From a virus: DNA of 49,305 nt. The translations under genes were made by a program, and so were the position numbers. Positions 1-8,452 of this stretch are shown in pieces. Location of the stretch: the IMG/VR virus record IMGVR_UViG_3300023091_000003, positions 1 through 49,305 of that record. The stretch is one strand, 5' to 3'. Every line of letters begins with the position of its first letter. Within the stretch, counting starts at the first letter, position 1. The notes under the pieces were generated by a model, which was not told the origin of the DNA, searched no databases, and saw only the letters and a program-made list of their open reading frames with translations.

Positions 1-1
1 C

Positions 2-349
2 ATCCTTTGTGCATTAGAAGTATGCAAGAATATAACATTTGTGCAGTGGGCTGCAAACTGGCTTGATGGGACTGATAGATCTAAGAAGGCCGCTGATGCT
101 GCTGCTGCTGCTAGGGCTGATGCTGCTAGGGATGCTGCTTGGGCTGCTGCTAGGGCTGCTACTTGGGCTGCTGATGCTGCTGCTGCTGCTAGGGCTGCTG
201 ATGCTGCTGCTAGGGATGCTACTTGGGCTGCTGCTGCTGCTGCTGCTGCTAGGGCTGCTGATGCTGCTGCTGCTGCTAGGGCTGCTAGAGCCGCTGAAAT
301 TAAAGATATTGACTTGATTGCAATTGCTAAAAAGGCTATGAACGAATAG
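2..349 (+). CDS. Alanine-rich repeat protein, C-terminal part (cut by left edge)
   Basis: The frame is open from base 2, so the gene starts outside the window. The visible residues begin ILCALEV, then FVQWAANWLDGTDRS, then about 70 residues of Ala/Arg/Asp/Trp repeats (AADAAAAARAADAAA type), ending in DIDLIAIAKKAMNE. The same flanking blocks frame the repeat of the minus-strand gene at 12697-13248, so the two are paralogues. The DNA is a run of GCT/GAT/AGG codons that is probably prone to slippage. Ala/Trp repeats after a WLxGxDRS block resemble proteins annotated as putative immunity (Imm5-like) proteins; this is from memory of the family and no function is shown. GTG at 41 could be read as a start, but the paralogue shows the frame continues upstream. 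Confidence 0.75.
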   Translation: MLCALEVCKNITFVQWAANWLDGTDRSKKAADAAAAARADAARDAAWAAARAATWAADAAAAARAADAAARDATWAAAAAAAARAADAAAAARAARAAEIKDIDLIAIAKKAMNE

Positions 350-378
350 TATTTGGATTTGACAACTAGGAGTACAAA

Positions 379-570
379 ATGACACCAGTAATTATTTCAG
401 TATTTGATAAGAAACTACACAACAGAGGGACAACTGTAATTGACTATGGCCAACTAGAAGAGACTATTACTAAAATTAAAGAAGCCTGTCAAAAAAACCA
501 ATGGACGTATACCCAATATGTCCCACCAACTTTAGACCTTTTTATTAAAAACATCAACGAAAGTACATAA
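379..570 (+). CDS. Hypothetical protein, 63 aa
   Basis: I do not recognise this protein. A good ribosome binding site (AGGAG, about 7 bases before the ATG) supports the start. It lies 29 bases after the alanine-rich gene and 2 bases before the next small gene, so the three probably share a transcript. It is rich in Thr, Lys and Ile, with no Cys pairs or membrane segment. Confidence 0.6.
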   Translation: MTPVIISVFDKKLHNRGTTVIDYGQLEETITKIKEACQKNQWTYTQYVPPTLDLFIKNINEST

Positions 571-572
571 AC

Positions 573-752
573 ATGTGGAAAAAATACTTAAATAGAGACG
601 AAAAATTTATCAAAGGCCCTTGGAAGGATGAGTGGGTTGCAGATGTTGCATCAGAAGTGCCTGACTACTTAGAGTTTTTGCTAAGCGAAAAAGAGCTTTG
701 CTTTGATGAAGAAAAAGCAATTAGAGATGCCTTGGAAGAGAATAACCCTTGA
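573..752 (+). CDS. Hypothetical acidic protein, 59 aa
   Basis: A short frame starts MWKKYLNRDEKFIKGPWKDE and ends EENNP-stop. It sits 2 bases after the previous stop and is acidic in its C-terminal half. No clear ribosome binding site precedes it, so translation may be coupled to the upstream gene. It matches the spacing and codon use of its neighbours, but I recognise no family. Confidence 0.5.
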   Translation: MWKKYLNRDEKFIKGPWKDEWVADVASEVPDYLEFLLSEKELCFDEEKAIRDALEENNP

Positions 753-784
753 CAACAGACACAAAGACGTGATATCCACTAATC

Positions 785-1153
785 ATGAAGAAGTGGGTTG
801 TAAATCAAACGATAGAAACGGCTAAGACCAGTTCTTATCCAGTTTTTAGACATGGTGCAGTTTTTGAGAGCGGTGGTAGAATCATCTTTAAAAGCACCAA
901 TGTAAAGAAAAGTGTTACACCAGACGCAAGCATGTCAGTTCATGCAGAAGTTGCAGGACTTAAGGCTGTTTTGAGTAAATCTAGACTTAAAAGGAAGATG
1001 AAAGTAGATCTTTATGTATGCAGAGTGTCACCAAATGATAAAGTAATGCTGTCTAGGCCTTGTGAGAAGTGCTTAACTGCAATTAAACAAAGTGGAATAG
1101 TAAATCAGATATTTTATTCAACAAACTATGGATGGGAAGAAGCTAGAATATGA
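785..1153 (+). CDS. Cytidine/deoxycytidylate deaminase-like zinc protein
   Basis: The 122-residue protein has the zinc-site signature of the cytidine deaminase superfamily: HAEV (His ligand and catalytic Glu) near residue 54 and PCEKC (two Cys ligands) near residue 93. Members deaminate cytosine- or deazaguanine-type substrates; in phages dCMP deaminase feeds dTTP synthesis. It is shorter than typical dCMP deaminases and lacks an obvious allosteric domain, so the substrate is open. Upstream lie a TTGACA (749-754) and a weak -10 about 7 bases before the ATG, and there is no ribosome binding site. The stop overlaps the next start as ATGA. Confidence 0.75.
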   Translation: MKKWVVNQTIETAKTSSYPVFRHGAVFESGGRIIFKSTNVKKSVTPDASMSVHAEVAGLKAVLSKSRLKRKMKVDLYVCRVSPNDKVMLSRPCEKCLTAIKQSGIVNQIFYSTNYGWEEARI

Positions 1154-1437
1154 CAATTTGGAAGTTTACAAAAGACAATAATAAAATTAAAGTCGCTAGA
1201 TCTAATGACGACAACAAAAGCTACAGTTTAGGCGAGGTAAATGACAGTGTGTTAAATGCATTAAGGTCTGTAGCCTTATGGGTTCAGCCAAATGATATTA
1301 TTGATTTGGGCGGAATTGAAGAAACTATTGTATTTAAGTACAAAACAGGAGTTTTAGAAAAGAAAAAGACCCAAACGTTTATTTGGAATCACATCCCTGT
1401 ACTAATGGGTGGGATTCAAGGATTGCCGAGGAATTAA
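1150..1437 (+). CDS. Hypothetical protein, 95 aa
   Basis: The start overlaps the deaminase-like stop by 4 bases (ATGA), indicating translational coupling. The sequence is mixed and soluble, Lys/Asn-rich at the N-terminus, ending near GGIQGLPRN. I recognise no family. The next ATG follows its TAA directly. Confidence 0.6.
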   Translation: MTIWKFTKDNNKIKVARSNDDNKSYSLGEVNDSVLNALRSVALWVQPNDIIDLGGIEETIVFKYKTGVLEKKKTQTFIWNHIPVLMGGIQGLPRN

Positions 1438-1533
1438 ATGAGGGACTTCGTTTTCTTTATCGCTGGGGGAGTTTCTGTAATGTTAGGGATCATCATTGGA
1501 AAATGGGTTGAAAATTATGCTAACCTTCATTAA
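1438..1533 (+). CDS. Small single-pass membrane peptide, 31 aa
   Basis: The peptide starts MRDFVFFIAGGVSVMLGIII and ends GKWVENYANLH. About 18 consecutive hydrophobic residues form one plausible transmembrane helix. The ATG abuts the TAA of the previous gene, so coupling is likely. Short membrane peptides are common in phages; no specific role can be given. Confidence 0.45.
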   Translation: MRDFVFFIAGGVSVMLGIIIGKWVENYANLH

Positions 1534-1879
1534 AAAGCTATTAAAAATCAAGTCATTTGAAGAAAAATGCAAAGAGTACAACCTCCCATTGCCAAACGAT
1601 CCTAGGTGGATAAAAGACCCTTACTGAGATCGTACTTTTATAATCGAAAACCTACATCTCGATTACCGTATTTTTTATCAAGACATACTGGGGAAAATTG
1701 TTCACGTAACTTTTTCGTATGATTGCGAAAATCTTGATCTTCCCCAATCGTTAATGAATCAATACGCCACAAGAATGGAAAAGTTGGTTCAAGAAAAAGA
1801 ACGCATCAGGCGGCTAGAAACCCTTCTCAAGGCTAAAGAAAAATTAAAGAAGCTATGTAACCCTAATAAGGTCAGTTAA
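1517..1879 (+). pseudogene. 121-codon frame interrupted by an in-frame TGA
   Basis: From ATG 1517 the frame gives 36 residues (MLTFIKKLLKIKSFEEKC... to DPRWIKDPY), then TGA at 1625-1627. The same frame continues for 83 sense codons to TAA at 1877-1879, encoding DRTFIIENLHLDYRIFYQDI and then a Lys/Glu-rich coiled-coil-like C-terminus. No ATG, GTG or TTG occurs after the TGA until ATG 1754, deep inside the second part. This looks like one gene broken by a nonsense change, for example TGG to TGA, or read by stop-codon suppression. The short first part (1517-1627) may still be made; its start overlaps the preceding peptide by 17 bases. Confidence 0.55.
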
Positions 1880-1880
1880 C

Positions 1881-2663
1881 TTAACTGTGTTGCTCTTTGT
1901 AAACGTCAAAACCAGGATCAATATATTTTATCTGCCCGCCAACAAACCCAAAACCAGGCATCATAGTTGACATTGCGTGCCTGCAAAATTTATGAAGCCC
2001 TGACGTACAAGGGCACTCAGCCCCATGCTTCCCATACCCCGATTTTAACTCTGACATCTTCCAGACCCTTGGCGTTATACCATCTTCTAAATAATAAAGT
2101 CTTTTGCAGTCCTTGCAGGTATACTTATCGTTTGGACCAATAAAAACAATAGTAGGATCTCCAATCCCAACTACCGCATTTGCTTTACTAATAGCATCTA
2201 AAGTGCTTAGATTCTTTGCCCTACCAAGTTCATTATCCACAACCCCAGTAACATCCTCTGTTACCTTTTTCATAACAACATTGAGTTCCTTTTTAAGAAC
2301 CCTTTCAATGTTGATATCTTCTTGTGCAGCCTCTGCATCGCTTAAAGCCGTCTGCACAGCGTTCCTGACCTTCGCCTTGGCAAGTTCTTGATGTGCATCT
2401 AGGTATTGCTCTATTCCACCCACAACAGCCTCCTGCAGCTTCCTATTAGGCTTAAAGCCTTCGGCCCTAGCTGCCTCTTCAAACAAATCAGGCATAGATA
2501 AATCAGGCCTGTACTGCACTGGCTTATCAAATCCAGTTACAGAAAACCTAATAGCTTTAGGTTCGTATTTTTTACCTAAAAATCGAGCCTTCATTCTATT
2601 AAAAAGTGCATTAATTGCAGCATCAATTGCTTTGATGCCAGTTTTTGAAATAAAGAACTGCAA
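1881..2663 (-). CDS. Mu gpF-like minor head / head morphogenesis protein
   Basis: The 260-residue protein lies directly downstream of the portal gene, the usual place for the Mu gpF/SPP1 gp7-like minor head protein. The N-terminal 150 residues are helical and Lys/Ala/Glu-rich. The C-terminal third has clustered zinc-type residues (CKDC near residue 184, CPC near 217, HKFCRH near 224), as seen in several MuF-type proteins. Expected role: a portal-associated head protein, sometimes ejected with the DNA. It is the last gene of the leftward block and converges on the plus-strand gene with one base between the two stop codons; both stops lie inside a 15-bp palindrome (1873-1887). Confidence 0.65.
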   Translation of the reverse strand: MQFFISKTGIKAIDAAINALFNRMKARFLGKKYEPKAIRFSVTGFDKPVQYRPDLSMPDLFEEAARAEGFKPNRKLQEAVVGGIEQYLDAHQELAKAKVRNAVQTALSDAEAAQEDINIERVLKKELNVVMKKVTEDVTGVVDNELGRAKNLSTLDAISKANAVVGIGDPTIVFIGPNDKYTCKDCKRLYYLEDGITPRVWKMSELKSGYGKHGAECPCTSGLHKFCRHAMSTMMPGFGFVGGQIKYIDPGFDVYKEQHS

Positions 2664-2676
2664 AATGCAACCTCAG

Positions 2677-4680
2677 TTACTTCTTTGGCGCAGCCTGTTT
2701 GGCAACTTCTAGAATCTCTTTAACTGCATCATTTACATCGTCTTCAAACCCAGCCCTAAGCCACTTAATAGTCCTCTGCTGCTTATGCAATAACTTGCGC
2801 TTCTCAGGAGACATGTTAGATTCAGATTTGCTCATTAACTCATAAGCCTGATCAATACTTCTAGAGAGATCAGCAGGTCCTGTTGCCTGTTCTTGGTTGG
2901 CTTGATCAGGAGTAGGGTTGTTTGGGTCTTGCTGATTAGGATCAGGTTGCTGAGGCTGTTGTTGTGCCTGTTGCTGCATTTGTTGTTGACCCATCCGCAA
3001 TTGCACATTTTGGAAGTACATAGGATCTCTACGATACTGCAAAGCAGGATCTTTGGATGCATCTTTACGACCACACCAAAACTCTAAAATCTCTCCTACA
3101 GTAAAATATGCATCAAGTAGTTTTCCAAAAGAAGGATTTAATGGTAACTCGCCGCCAAATTCCTTCGGAATTAACTTGCGCTCTACCTTTTCTAGAATGT
3201 CATTGTAAGACATCCAGACTTGAGAATTTTGCTGAATGTTTACAATTTCTTTTTCAGGAGAATCAGCGTCCAAACCAGCAAATACGAGTCTGCAGATCTT
3301 GCATAGTTCTGGATCGATAAGGGGAAATAATTCAGCGTTTACGAATTCTTCTAGATTTGCCAGCAGAGGCCTGATACCAACGTCGCGCCCTGCCTCTATG
3401 CGGAATTCGTTATTTCCCTCTGACAAAGCCTGACTGTTTGTGCCTCTTGACAAATAAGACCAGCCAGGAAGTTCATCAGGGCTTGTCATGAACGCTGTAA
3501 GAATTTCACGAGCATTTAAGTCAGTGAGATATTGAAACTCCATGTCCCGAGAGCCAGAATTGTCAATAGGTTTCCAATCAACCTCTGCATCTGAATTGAA
3601 GCCTAGGACTGGGCACCGCCATGCCGCCGAACTCCCATTAATACTCGCATTGAAGCTTTGCTTTATATTATGGATCAAAGTGGGGTTTACATCATCGCTC
3701 TTGATGATAAGCATCCCCCTAGTAGCCCTACCATTCTGAAAATAAACCTTATTGTGTGTAGTAATATTCAAGTGCGTTGTAATCGCACTAATAACAGTAT
3801 CAATAGGAGTTACAGGAAATCCATCAAGTTCTACGTTTCCAACTGGATAGAAATTCTTACATTTCATTTCCTGTGTAGTAAAAACTTCAAAAGGCCTTCC
3901 ATCAATCACCTGCACCCAAACATACTTATTGTCTTTGTTCCAATTTTCTTTAACTAAATCTTTTCTACCAGTGACAGTTTGAATTAACTGAAAGGCCTCG
4001 TCACGAATAGCCTGCTTTGCACTTTCATTATCTACTGCAGCAGGGTAGATGGTTCCTGCATCAGTATGGCAAAAATAGCCAAATCTCTTTTCATTTGTTC
4101 TCACATCGTCAATATGAACAATTTCAGTAGCAAGCCTTCCTACCACCTGACTGTCTCTTGTAGTTAAAGACAGGTACTCAGAAAAGGTCTTTTGGCAATG
4201 ATCCTTAACGCCCTCAGTGTGACCGCAAGTATTAAAAAGAGAAATAGCCCTTTGAATCTTTTTTGCTAATTCAACCTTCTCTTCATCGTTCATTCCATCG
4301 GTAACACCAGCATTGGGTCTAATAATATAACCTGTGCTAAACCTGTCAGGCCTTGGGCGACCGAATGCAGAAACGTGATTCTGCCTAGCTCTTACAATGT
4401 TAGAAACCAACGAATCCTGAATCGCAATTCTCTTAAGAACCGCATCAGGCAAAAGTCGCATTTTTTGCTTGTAAATACCTGCATAGGTATTATACTGCGT
4501 GGGATCAGTTTCAAAGGCTAAGCGCTCTATTTCTTGATCTGGCCCATTAAGAACATTTAGAATAGACTTGCTGAGAGAATTTTCACCTTTAACTTTTACA
4601 ATGGATTTATAATAGGCATCCTCTTCTGGAGTAACACCATAAACAAAGTTAATCTTCTCTTCTTTAGCTTTTTTTAACAT
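2677..4680 (-). CDS. Portal protein
   Basis: The 667-residue protein is in the portal position: after the large terminase, before the MuF-like head protein. The N-terminus carries segments typical of large-phage portals, such as IAIQDSLVSNIVRARQNHV and the later NALSEGNNEFR-type helix region. The portal is the dodecameric ring at one capsid vertex through which DNA is packaged and ejected. The C-terminal 100 residues are very rich in Gln/Pro/Asn (QMQQQAQQQPQQPDPNQQ), a disordered tail often seen in portals. The start overlaps the end of the upstream gene by one base, indicating coupled translation. Confidence 0.85.
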   Translation of the reverse strand: MLKKAKEEKINFVYGVTPEEDAYYKSIVKVKGENSLSKSILNVLNGPDQEIERLAFETDPTQYNTYAGIYKQKMRLLPDAVLKRIAIQDSLVSNIVRARQNHVSAFGRPRPDRFSTGYIIRPNAGVTDGMNDEEKVELAKKIQRAISLFNTCGHTEGVKDHCQKTFSEYLSLTTRDSQVVGRLATEIVHIDDVRTNEKRFGYFCHTDAGTIYPAAVDNESAKQAIRDEAFQLIQTVTGRKDLVKENWNKDNKYVWVQVIDGRPFEVFTTQEMKCKNFYPVGNVELDGFPVTPIDTVISAITTHLNITTHNKVYFQNGRATRGMLIIKSDDVNPTLIHNIKQSFNASINGSSAAWRCPVLGFNSDAEVDWKPIDNSGSRDMEFQYLTDLNAREILTAFMTSPDELPGWSYLSRGTNSQALSEGNNEFRIEAGRDVGIRPLLANLEEFVNAELFPLIDPELCKICRLVFAGLDADSPEKEIVNIQQNSQVWMSYNDILEKVERKLIPKEFGGELPLNPSFGKLLDAYFTVGEILEFWCGRKDASKDPALQYRRDPMYFQNVQLRMGQQQMQQQAQQQPQQPDPNQQDPNNPTPDQANQEQATGPADLSRSIDQAYELMSKSESNMSPEKRKLLHKQQRTIKWLRAGFEDDVNDAVKEILEVAKQAAPKK

Positions 4681-5651
4681 TATTCAGCCGAAATGACCCT
4701 TACTCGGGCCTGTTGAGTAGAATTATTAGTAATTGCCATTGAATAAACAATTGAAGAAGACATCCAGGGGCCTATCTTGCCATCATCCCCTGCTAAAAAT
4801 GGAATAATTGAAGGAAGTGTAATTCCATTAATAGTAAGTGCAACCTCTTGGTTGGTTTCAATATAAACAAAGCGCTTCGCCTCATCGTAAATTACAATAG
4901 ATCCAATACCAGAATAGACATCCTGATTGGGAAGTGGAGCAGTTGATGTAAACTCAAGAAATTTATAGGTAACCTCTACAAGCTCATAACTATGCAATAA
5001 TGTTGGGGAAAATCCAGAAATCAACTGAATAACATCGTCAATTTGGACACCGTTAGACGAATAAACCATAAACTGATCATTGTCTGTAATTGCAACAAGC
5101 TCACTTATGCCACTAAAAACAGTACCAGTCTCCCTAGTAAGGGTTAGTTGGGTATCAGAAGCGTCTAGAACAACCCAATGCCCCTCATTCAAGGTATTAA
5201 AAGTAGAAGTATCTCCTGTAGTTACACCTGGAATAAAAACATCGTCTCCTACTTGAACACCACTAAAGGGTAATGAGAGAGAACTAGTAACAATTGCAGT
5301 AAGGTTCTGCTGGACGCTAATGATAATGTTACCACCAGTTAACGAAAGACTTCTATCAGTTCTAAAAACAGGATCTTTGCCAGATTTCCAAGTAAGTCGA
5401 TATCTATTATTGTTTAGCGGAGAAAGGGCAACGGTAAACTCAGTGCTTGCATCATAACTTAAAGTCCTAGTACCATCAAAAATGGTCTTAGAGCTTAAGG
5501 AAGACAAGTAATATTCATTATTTGCAGGAGCCTCTACAGGAAGTCCTTGCAAAGTGTCCCTGTTCCAGTTAATCGCCTGCAATTTGGGCTGGTTAGTCTG
5601 GTTAGTATCGTCAAAGGCTACTATTTTAATAAAAGAAGATAGGGTGGGCAT
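4680..5651 (-). CDS. Putative virion structural protein, beta-rich
   Basis: The 323-residue protein between large terminase and portal is rich in Thr, Ser, Ile and Val with many short beta-strand-like runs and few charged clusters, as in head or tail accessory proteins. It has no Cys, no signal peptide and no membrane segment. The context (packaging/head operon, one-base overlap with the portal gene) argues for a virion component or connector-associated protein. I do not recognise a named family. Confidence 0.55.
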   Translation of the reverse strand: MPTLSSFIKIVAFDDTNQTNQPKLQAINWNRDTLQGLPVEAPANNEYYLSSLSSKTIFDGTRTLSYDASTEFTVALSPLNNNRYRLTWKSGKDPVFRTDRSLSLTGGNIIISVQQNLTAIVTSSLSLPFSGVQVGDDVFIPGVTTGDTSTFNTLNEGHWVVLDASDTQLTLTRETGTVFSGISELVAITDNDQFMVYSSNGVQIDDVIQLISGFSPTLLHSYELVEVTYKFLEFTSTAPLPNQDVYSGIGSIVIYDEAKRFVYIETNQEVALTINGITLPSIIPFLAGDDGKIGPWMSSSIVYSMAITNNSTQQARVRVISAE

Positions 5652-5666
5652 TTCTATAAAGATTGA

Positions 5667-7718
5667 CTACGAAAAATCATAAAGGATACCGCCTACTTTG
5701 TTGGATTTCGGAGACTTTTCCATAGGTTTAGGTTGGTTTTCATCACCATAATAGTCAAAGACAAGGTGTTTGCCATCTAAAGACGAAATTTCCATTCTTC
5801 TAGCCTTTGGCTTACCAATAAAGTCTTCTCCTGTAAGTTCTGCAATTTTCTGTGACATCCAGGTATTAACATGGTACTGAACCCCAGTTTCATCAACATG
5901 AGGCCTGGTGTCTGGTGGTTCTGAATTGTCTGAAACGGTTTTGCCCTTATAGGGGAAAACATTCATTATGCAGTATCTTAGAGCGTCTGGTAAGTCTTTA
6001 TTATCATCGGAGATGATATCAGTAGGCTTATTTGCTGCATCTAGTTTCCAGTGGTGCTCCCTAGTGTATTTGACTAGAAGATCCATCCCAGGGTCTTCTC
6101 CAACCTCCCTGACAAAAAGGAGTTCAGGATCTGCACCCAAGGTAGGTGTCAATTTTACCTGGACACAAGAGATACCGCCAATTACAGTGCCCTTGATCTT
6201 TTTCCACTTAACCATCCTGAAACCATTGGTCTTAAACACGCGAATTAATTGAGCGTTTTCGGGATCTGCAAAAATTGCAGGATTATCAAGTTTAAACTGT
6301 TTCATCAATTCAAGCTGCTGATCTGGCTCTAGTTCTGGAACACCAACTGCATGGGTAACGAAAAATTTAGAAAGGTCTTTAAATCCATGAACATAGGCAA
6401 AAAGGTGAGAATAGCCGAAGTCCATTCCACCTGCAAAAGGAATCTCCCTAGTTTTTGCAAAAGCTACAAGTTCCTTTTTAGTCATATTAGGACCTTGAAC
6501 AGGGGCTTCGCCTACTATTTTGTAATAGGCAACTGCAGGGGTTATTACATGTTTTTCTTCATCAAAGCGGGGATAAACAAGACCTGTGGTGTCTGGGCGA
6601 AGACAAAGTAACTGCGCCTTCGCCATGCCAAGAGTGTTGTTTCTAAACTGATTCTGTACGTGTGCGATTTTCTTAAGGAACTTGGATTGGCATGTTTGTT
6701 TAGTAGCAAGTCTTCCTTTACAAGCACCAAATAGTTTGCACCTACTTAAACACCCATTATAACCTTCGTCCTTTACATATTTTTCTTGATCTTTAGGAGA
6801 TAAATTGTTATAATCAGTTTCGTTTAACGCAGTAAGAAGATCGTCTGATCTATAAATAGGTATCTTTGGCAAATCGGGTCTATGTCTAGAAGCTGGACAT
6901 GCCTCTGTGACATCTAAAATGTTCCAGTGCTTAATAACAAGCCCAGTAGTTTTTGCAGCATTTATTTCATTCTGAACAAGACCGAAAGCTGTTTTTCTAG
7001 TAGAAGTTAGAATCGTAAGAGGGAGTCTCACATCCCCTTTTTTATCATAGGAAGATGATGGAATGTTAACAGACTCTTGATATGCCGCAACCGCTTCCTC
7101 ACCAAGCATAACGTCAATTTCATCTAACACAAGCATTCCATGTTTCCCATTACAGGACTGCACAGTTGCTACAATTACTTCTACGTTATTATTAACAAGG
7201 TCATACTGATCTTGTTCATCTTGAGGTAAAGACTTCCACTCAATGCTAGATAAATTAGGAAAAGTAGGATCTTTAGGACAATAGAAATAGATACCAGTGA
7301 GAGTCTTCGAGTCGCCTTCAACAAAGGGCCTTAACATAGGGCGGCTTAAAAACTTCTTAATATATCTTTGAACTGTAATAGACTGTTCTTTAATTGCTGC
7401 AAGGTGAAAGATGTTATTCCTGGCATGCAAAAGAAGCATTACTTCAATTACAGATTCTGAAAGCGACTTGCCACCTTCACGAGCTGAATAATAAAGAACC
7501 CTAGAAACATTTTCATCTGCACAACCATGGATTTGGTGTGTGTAACAATCCCACACCATATCAAGAGGAGATGAGTTAGAATCTTCATCCACCTGAGTTC
7601 CTGGGAGGTCAAGATCTAAGAAAAACTCTACCCAATCATGCAATTCTTCCCTAGTTTTGCAAGGCTCAAAGAGAAGCTGCCGGATCTTAAGATCGTCTGG
7701 GCTAAAGGCGAAAGGCAT
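5667..7718 (-). CDS. terL: Terminase large subunit
   Basis: At 683 residues this is a packaging motor ATPase plus nuclease. Visible motifs: Walker A-like SAREGGKS at 78-85, Walker B MLVLDEID at about 195-202, and the RNase H-like nuclease start GGMDFGYSH at about 430-438 with a later acidic patch in DDNKDLPDALRY. It would translocate DNA into the prohead and cut concatemers. Between ATPase and nuclease lies a Cys-rich segment (Cys 274, 323, 327, 333, 343, around GCLSRCKLFGACKGRLA) suggesting a metal or Fe-S site. The start overlaps the preceding stop by one base. Confidence 0.92.
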   Translation of the reverse strand: MPFAFSPDDLKIRQLLFEPCKTREELHDWVEFFLDLDLPGTQVDEDSNSSPLDMVWDCYTHQIHGCADENVSRVLYYSAREGGKSLSESVIEVMLLLHARNNIFHLAAIKEQSITVQRYIKKFLSRPMLRPFVEGDSKTLTGIYFYCPKDPTFPNLSSIEWKSLPQDEQDQYDLVNNNVEVIVATVQSCNGKHGMLVLDEIDVMLGEEAVAAYQESVNIPSSSYDKKGDVRLPLTILTSTRKTAFGLVQNEINAAKTTGLVIKHWNILDVTEACPASRHRPDLPKIPIYRSDDLLTALNETDYNNLSPKDQEKYVKDEGYNGCLSRCKLFGACKGRLATKQTCQSKFLKKIAHVQNQFRNNTLGMAKAQLLCLRPDTTGLVYPRFDEEKHVITPAVAYYKIVGEAPVQGPNMTKKELVAFAKTREIPFAGGMDFGYSHLFAYVHGFKDLSKFFVTHAVGVPELEPDQQLELMKQFKLDNPAIFADPENAQLIRVFKTNGFRMVKWKKIKGTVIGGISCVQVKLTPTLGADPELLFVREVGEDPGMDLLVKYTREHHWKLDAANKPTDIISDDNKDLPDALRYCIMNVFPYKGKTVSDNSEPPDTRPHVDETGVQYHVNTWMSQKIAELTGEDFIGKPKARRMEISSLDGKHLVFDYYGDENQPKPMEKSPKSNKVGGILYDFS

Positions 7719-8452
7719 TACTTATCCTTTTCCGTGCCCTTTTCAACCCTTTTTAGAGCCGCCAGATGACTAATGCTAGTGGCCAAAGAAATAGGTGTAG
7801 GCTCTGGCTCTTTAGGTGTAGGTGGCGTTTCTGTATGGGTAACTTCCCCCGTAACCTGAACCCTCTTGATAGAGTCCTGGCCGGTCAACTTCATAAGAAC
7901 CTCAACACCCTCCCTGTAGGACCTAAGAGAGTCGATGGTCATACAGTCTGTCAGATCTTTGGGATCTTCAGTCTGCAAGAACCTCTTTAGCTTTTGACCG
8001 TGCTTCTTATGTGCAGCAGACAGCAGCGTTGCAACGAAACTTGCACCCTCTGCAACAACCTGCACTGCCCTATCTTTAGCTCTACTATAAAGCTCTTCGA
8101 GATATTGTTTACGCTTGAGGTTCCATGAACCTTCTAAAGCACTATTAACAATAGTACCTAAACCGACTTCAGGGTTTAGATCTGATATCTCTGTAATAGT
8201 AGATCCATCAAGGAAAAGAGAATAGAGCTGCAGAGACTTAGTTGTATTAAGGGGGTACGTTTCAGCCCCACCCTTTTTATAATTATCTTTAAATCTTGCT
8301 AATGCAGCCTTTTCATTCTCGGTAAGCCAAGATTTTTCATCAAGAACGACAATTTCAGCGTCTACGACTCCGTTTGGAGCTTCGTTTTTGCTTTCTATTG
8401 CATTTTTTTGCAGCTCTTGGGGCTGGTTTTGCTGAGGAAGTGATGCAGTCAT
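7718..8452 (-). CDS. Putative terminase small subunit
   Basis: The 244-residue protein is encoded immediately upstream of terL with a one-base overlap, the classic small-terminase position. The middle region (about 65-125) reads like an HTH: LNTTKSLQLYSLFLDGSTI, then EISDLNPEV and a following basic helix, fitting DNA recognition of the packaging site. N- and C-terminal tails are polar and Pro/Glu-rich. The ATG lies 98 bases inside the upstream gene, no good ribosome binding site is seen, and no alternative start exists before residue 45. Small terminases diverge quickly, so the call rests mainly on position. Confidence 0.6.
   Translation of the reverse strand: MTASLPQQNQPQELQKNAIESKNEAPNGVVDAEIVVLDEKSWLTENEKAALARFKDNYKKGGAETYPLNTTKSLQLYSLFLDGSTITEISDLNPEVGLGTIVNSALEGSWNLKRKQYLEELYSRAKDRAVQVVAEGASFVATLLSAAHKKHGQKLKRFLQTEDPKDLTDCMTIDSLRSYREGVEVLMKLTGQDSIKRVQVTGEVTHTETPPTPKEPEPTPISLATSISHLAALKRVEKGTEKDK

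Noticed and set aside
14-385. Serine-rich frame antisense to the alanine repeat
   Set aside because: It is the mirror of GCT-codon repeats, has no ribosome binding site, and the plus-strand frame has a paralogue.
359-385. Promoter from TTGACA at 359
   Set aside because: No -10 at a suitable distance; the ATG follows after only 14 bases.
1517-1879. Genome-wide reassignment of TGA to a sense codon
   Set aside because: Several genes end in TGA inside ATGA overlaps (for example 1150-1153 and 25281-25284), and TGG is used normally for Trp. A single-gene event is more likely.
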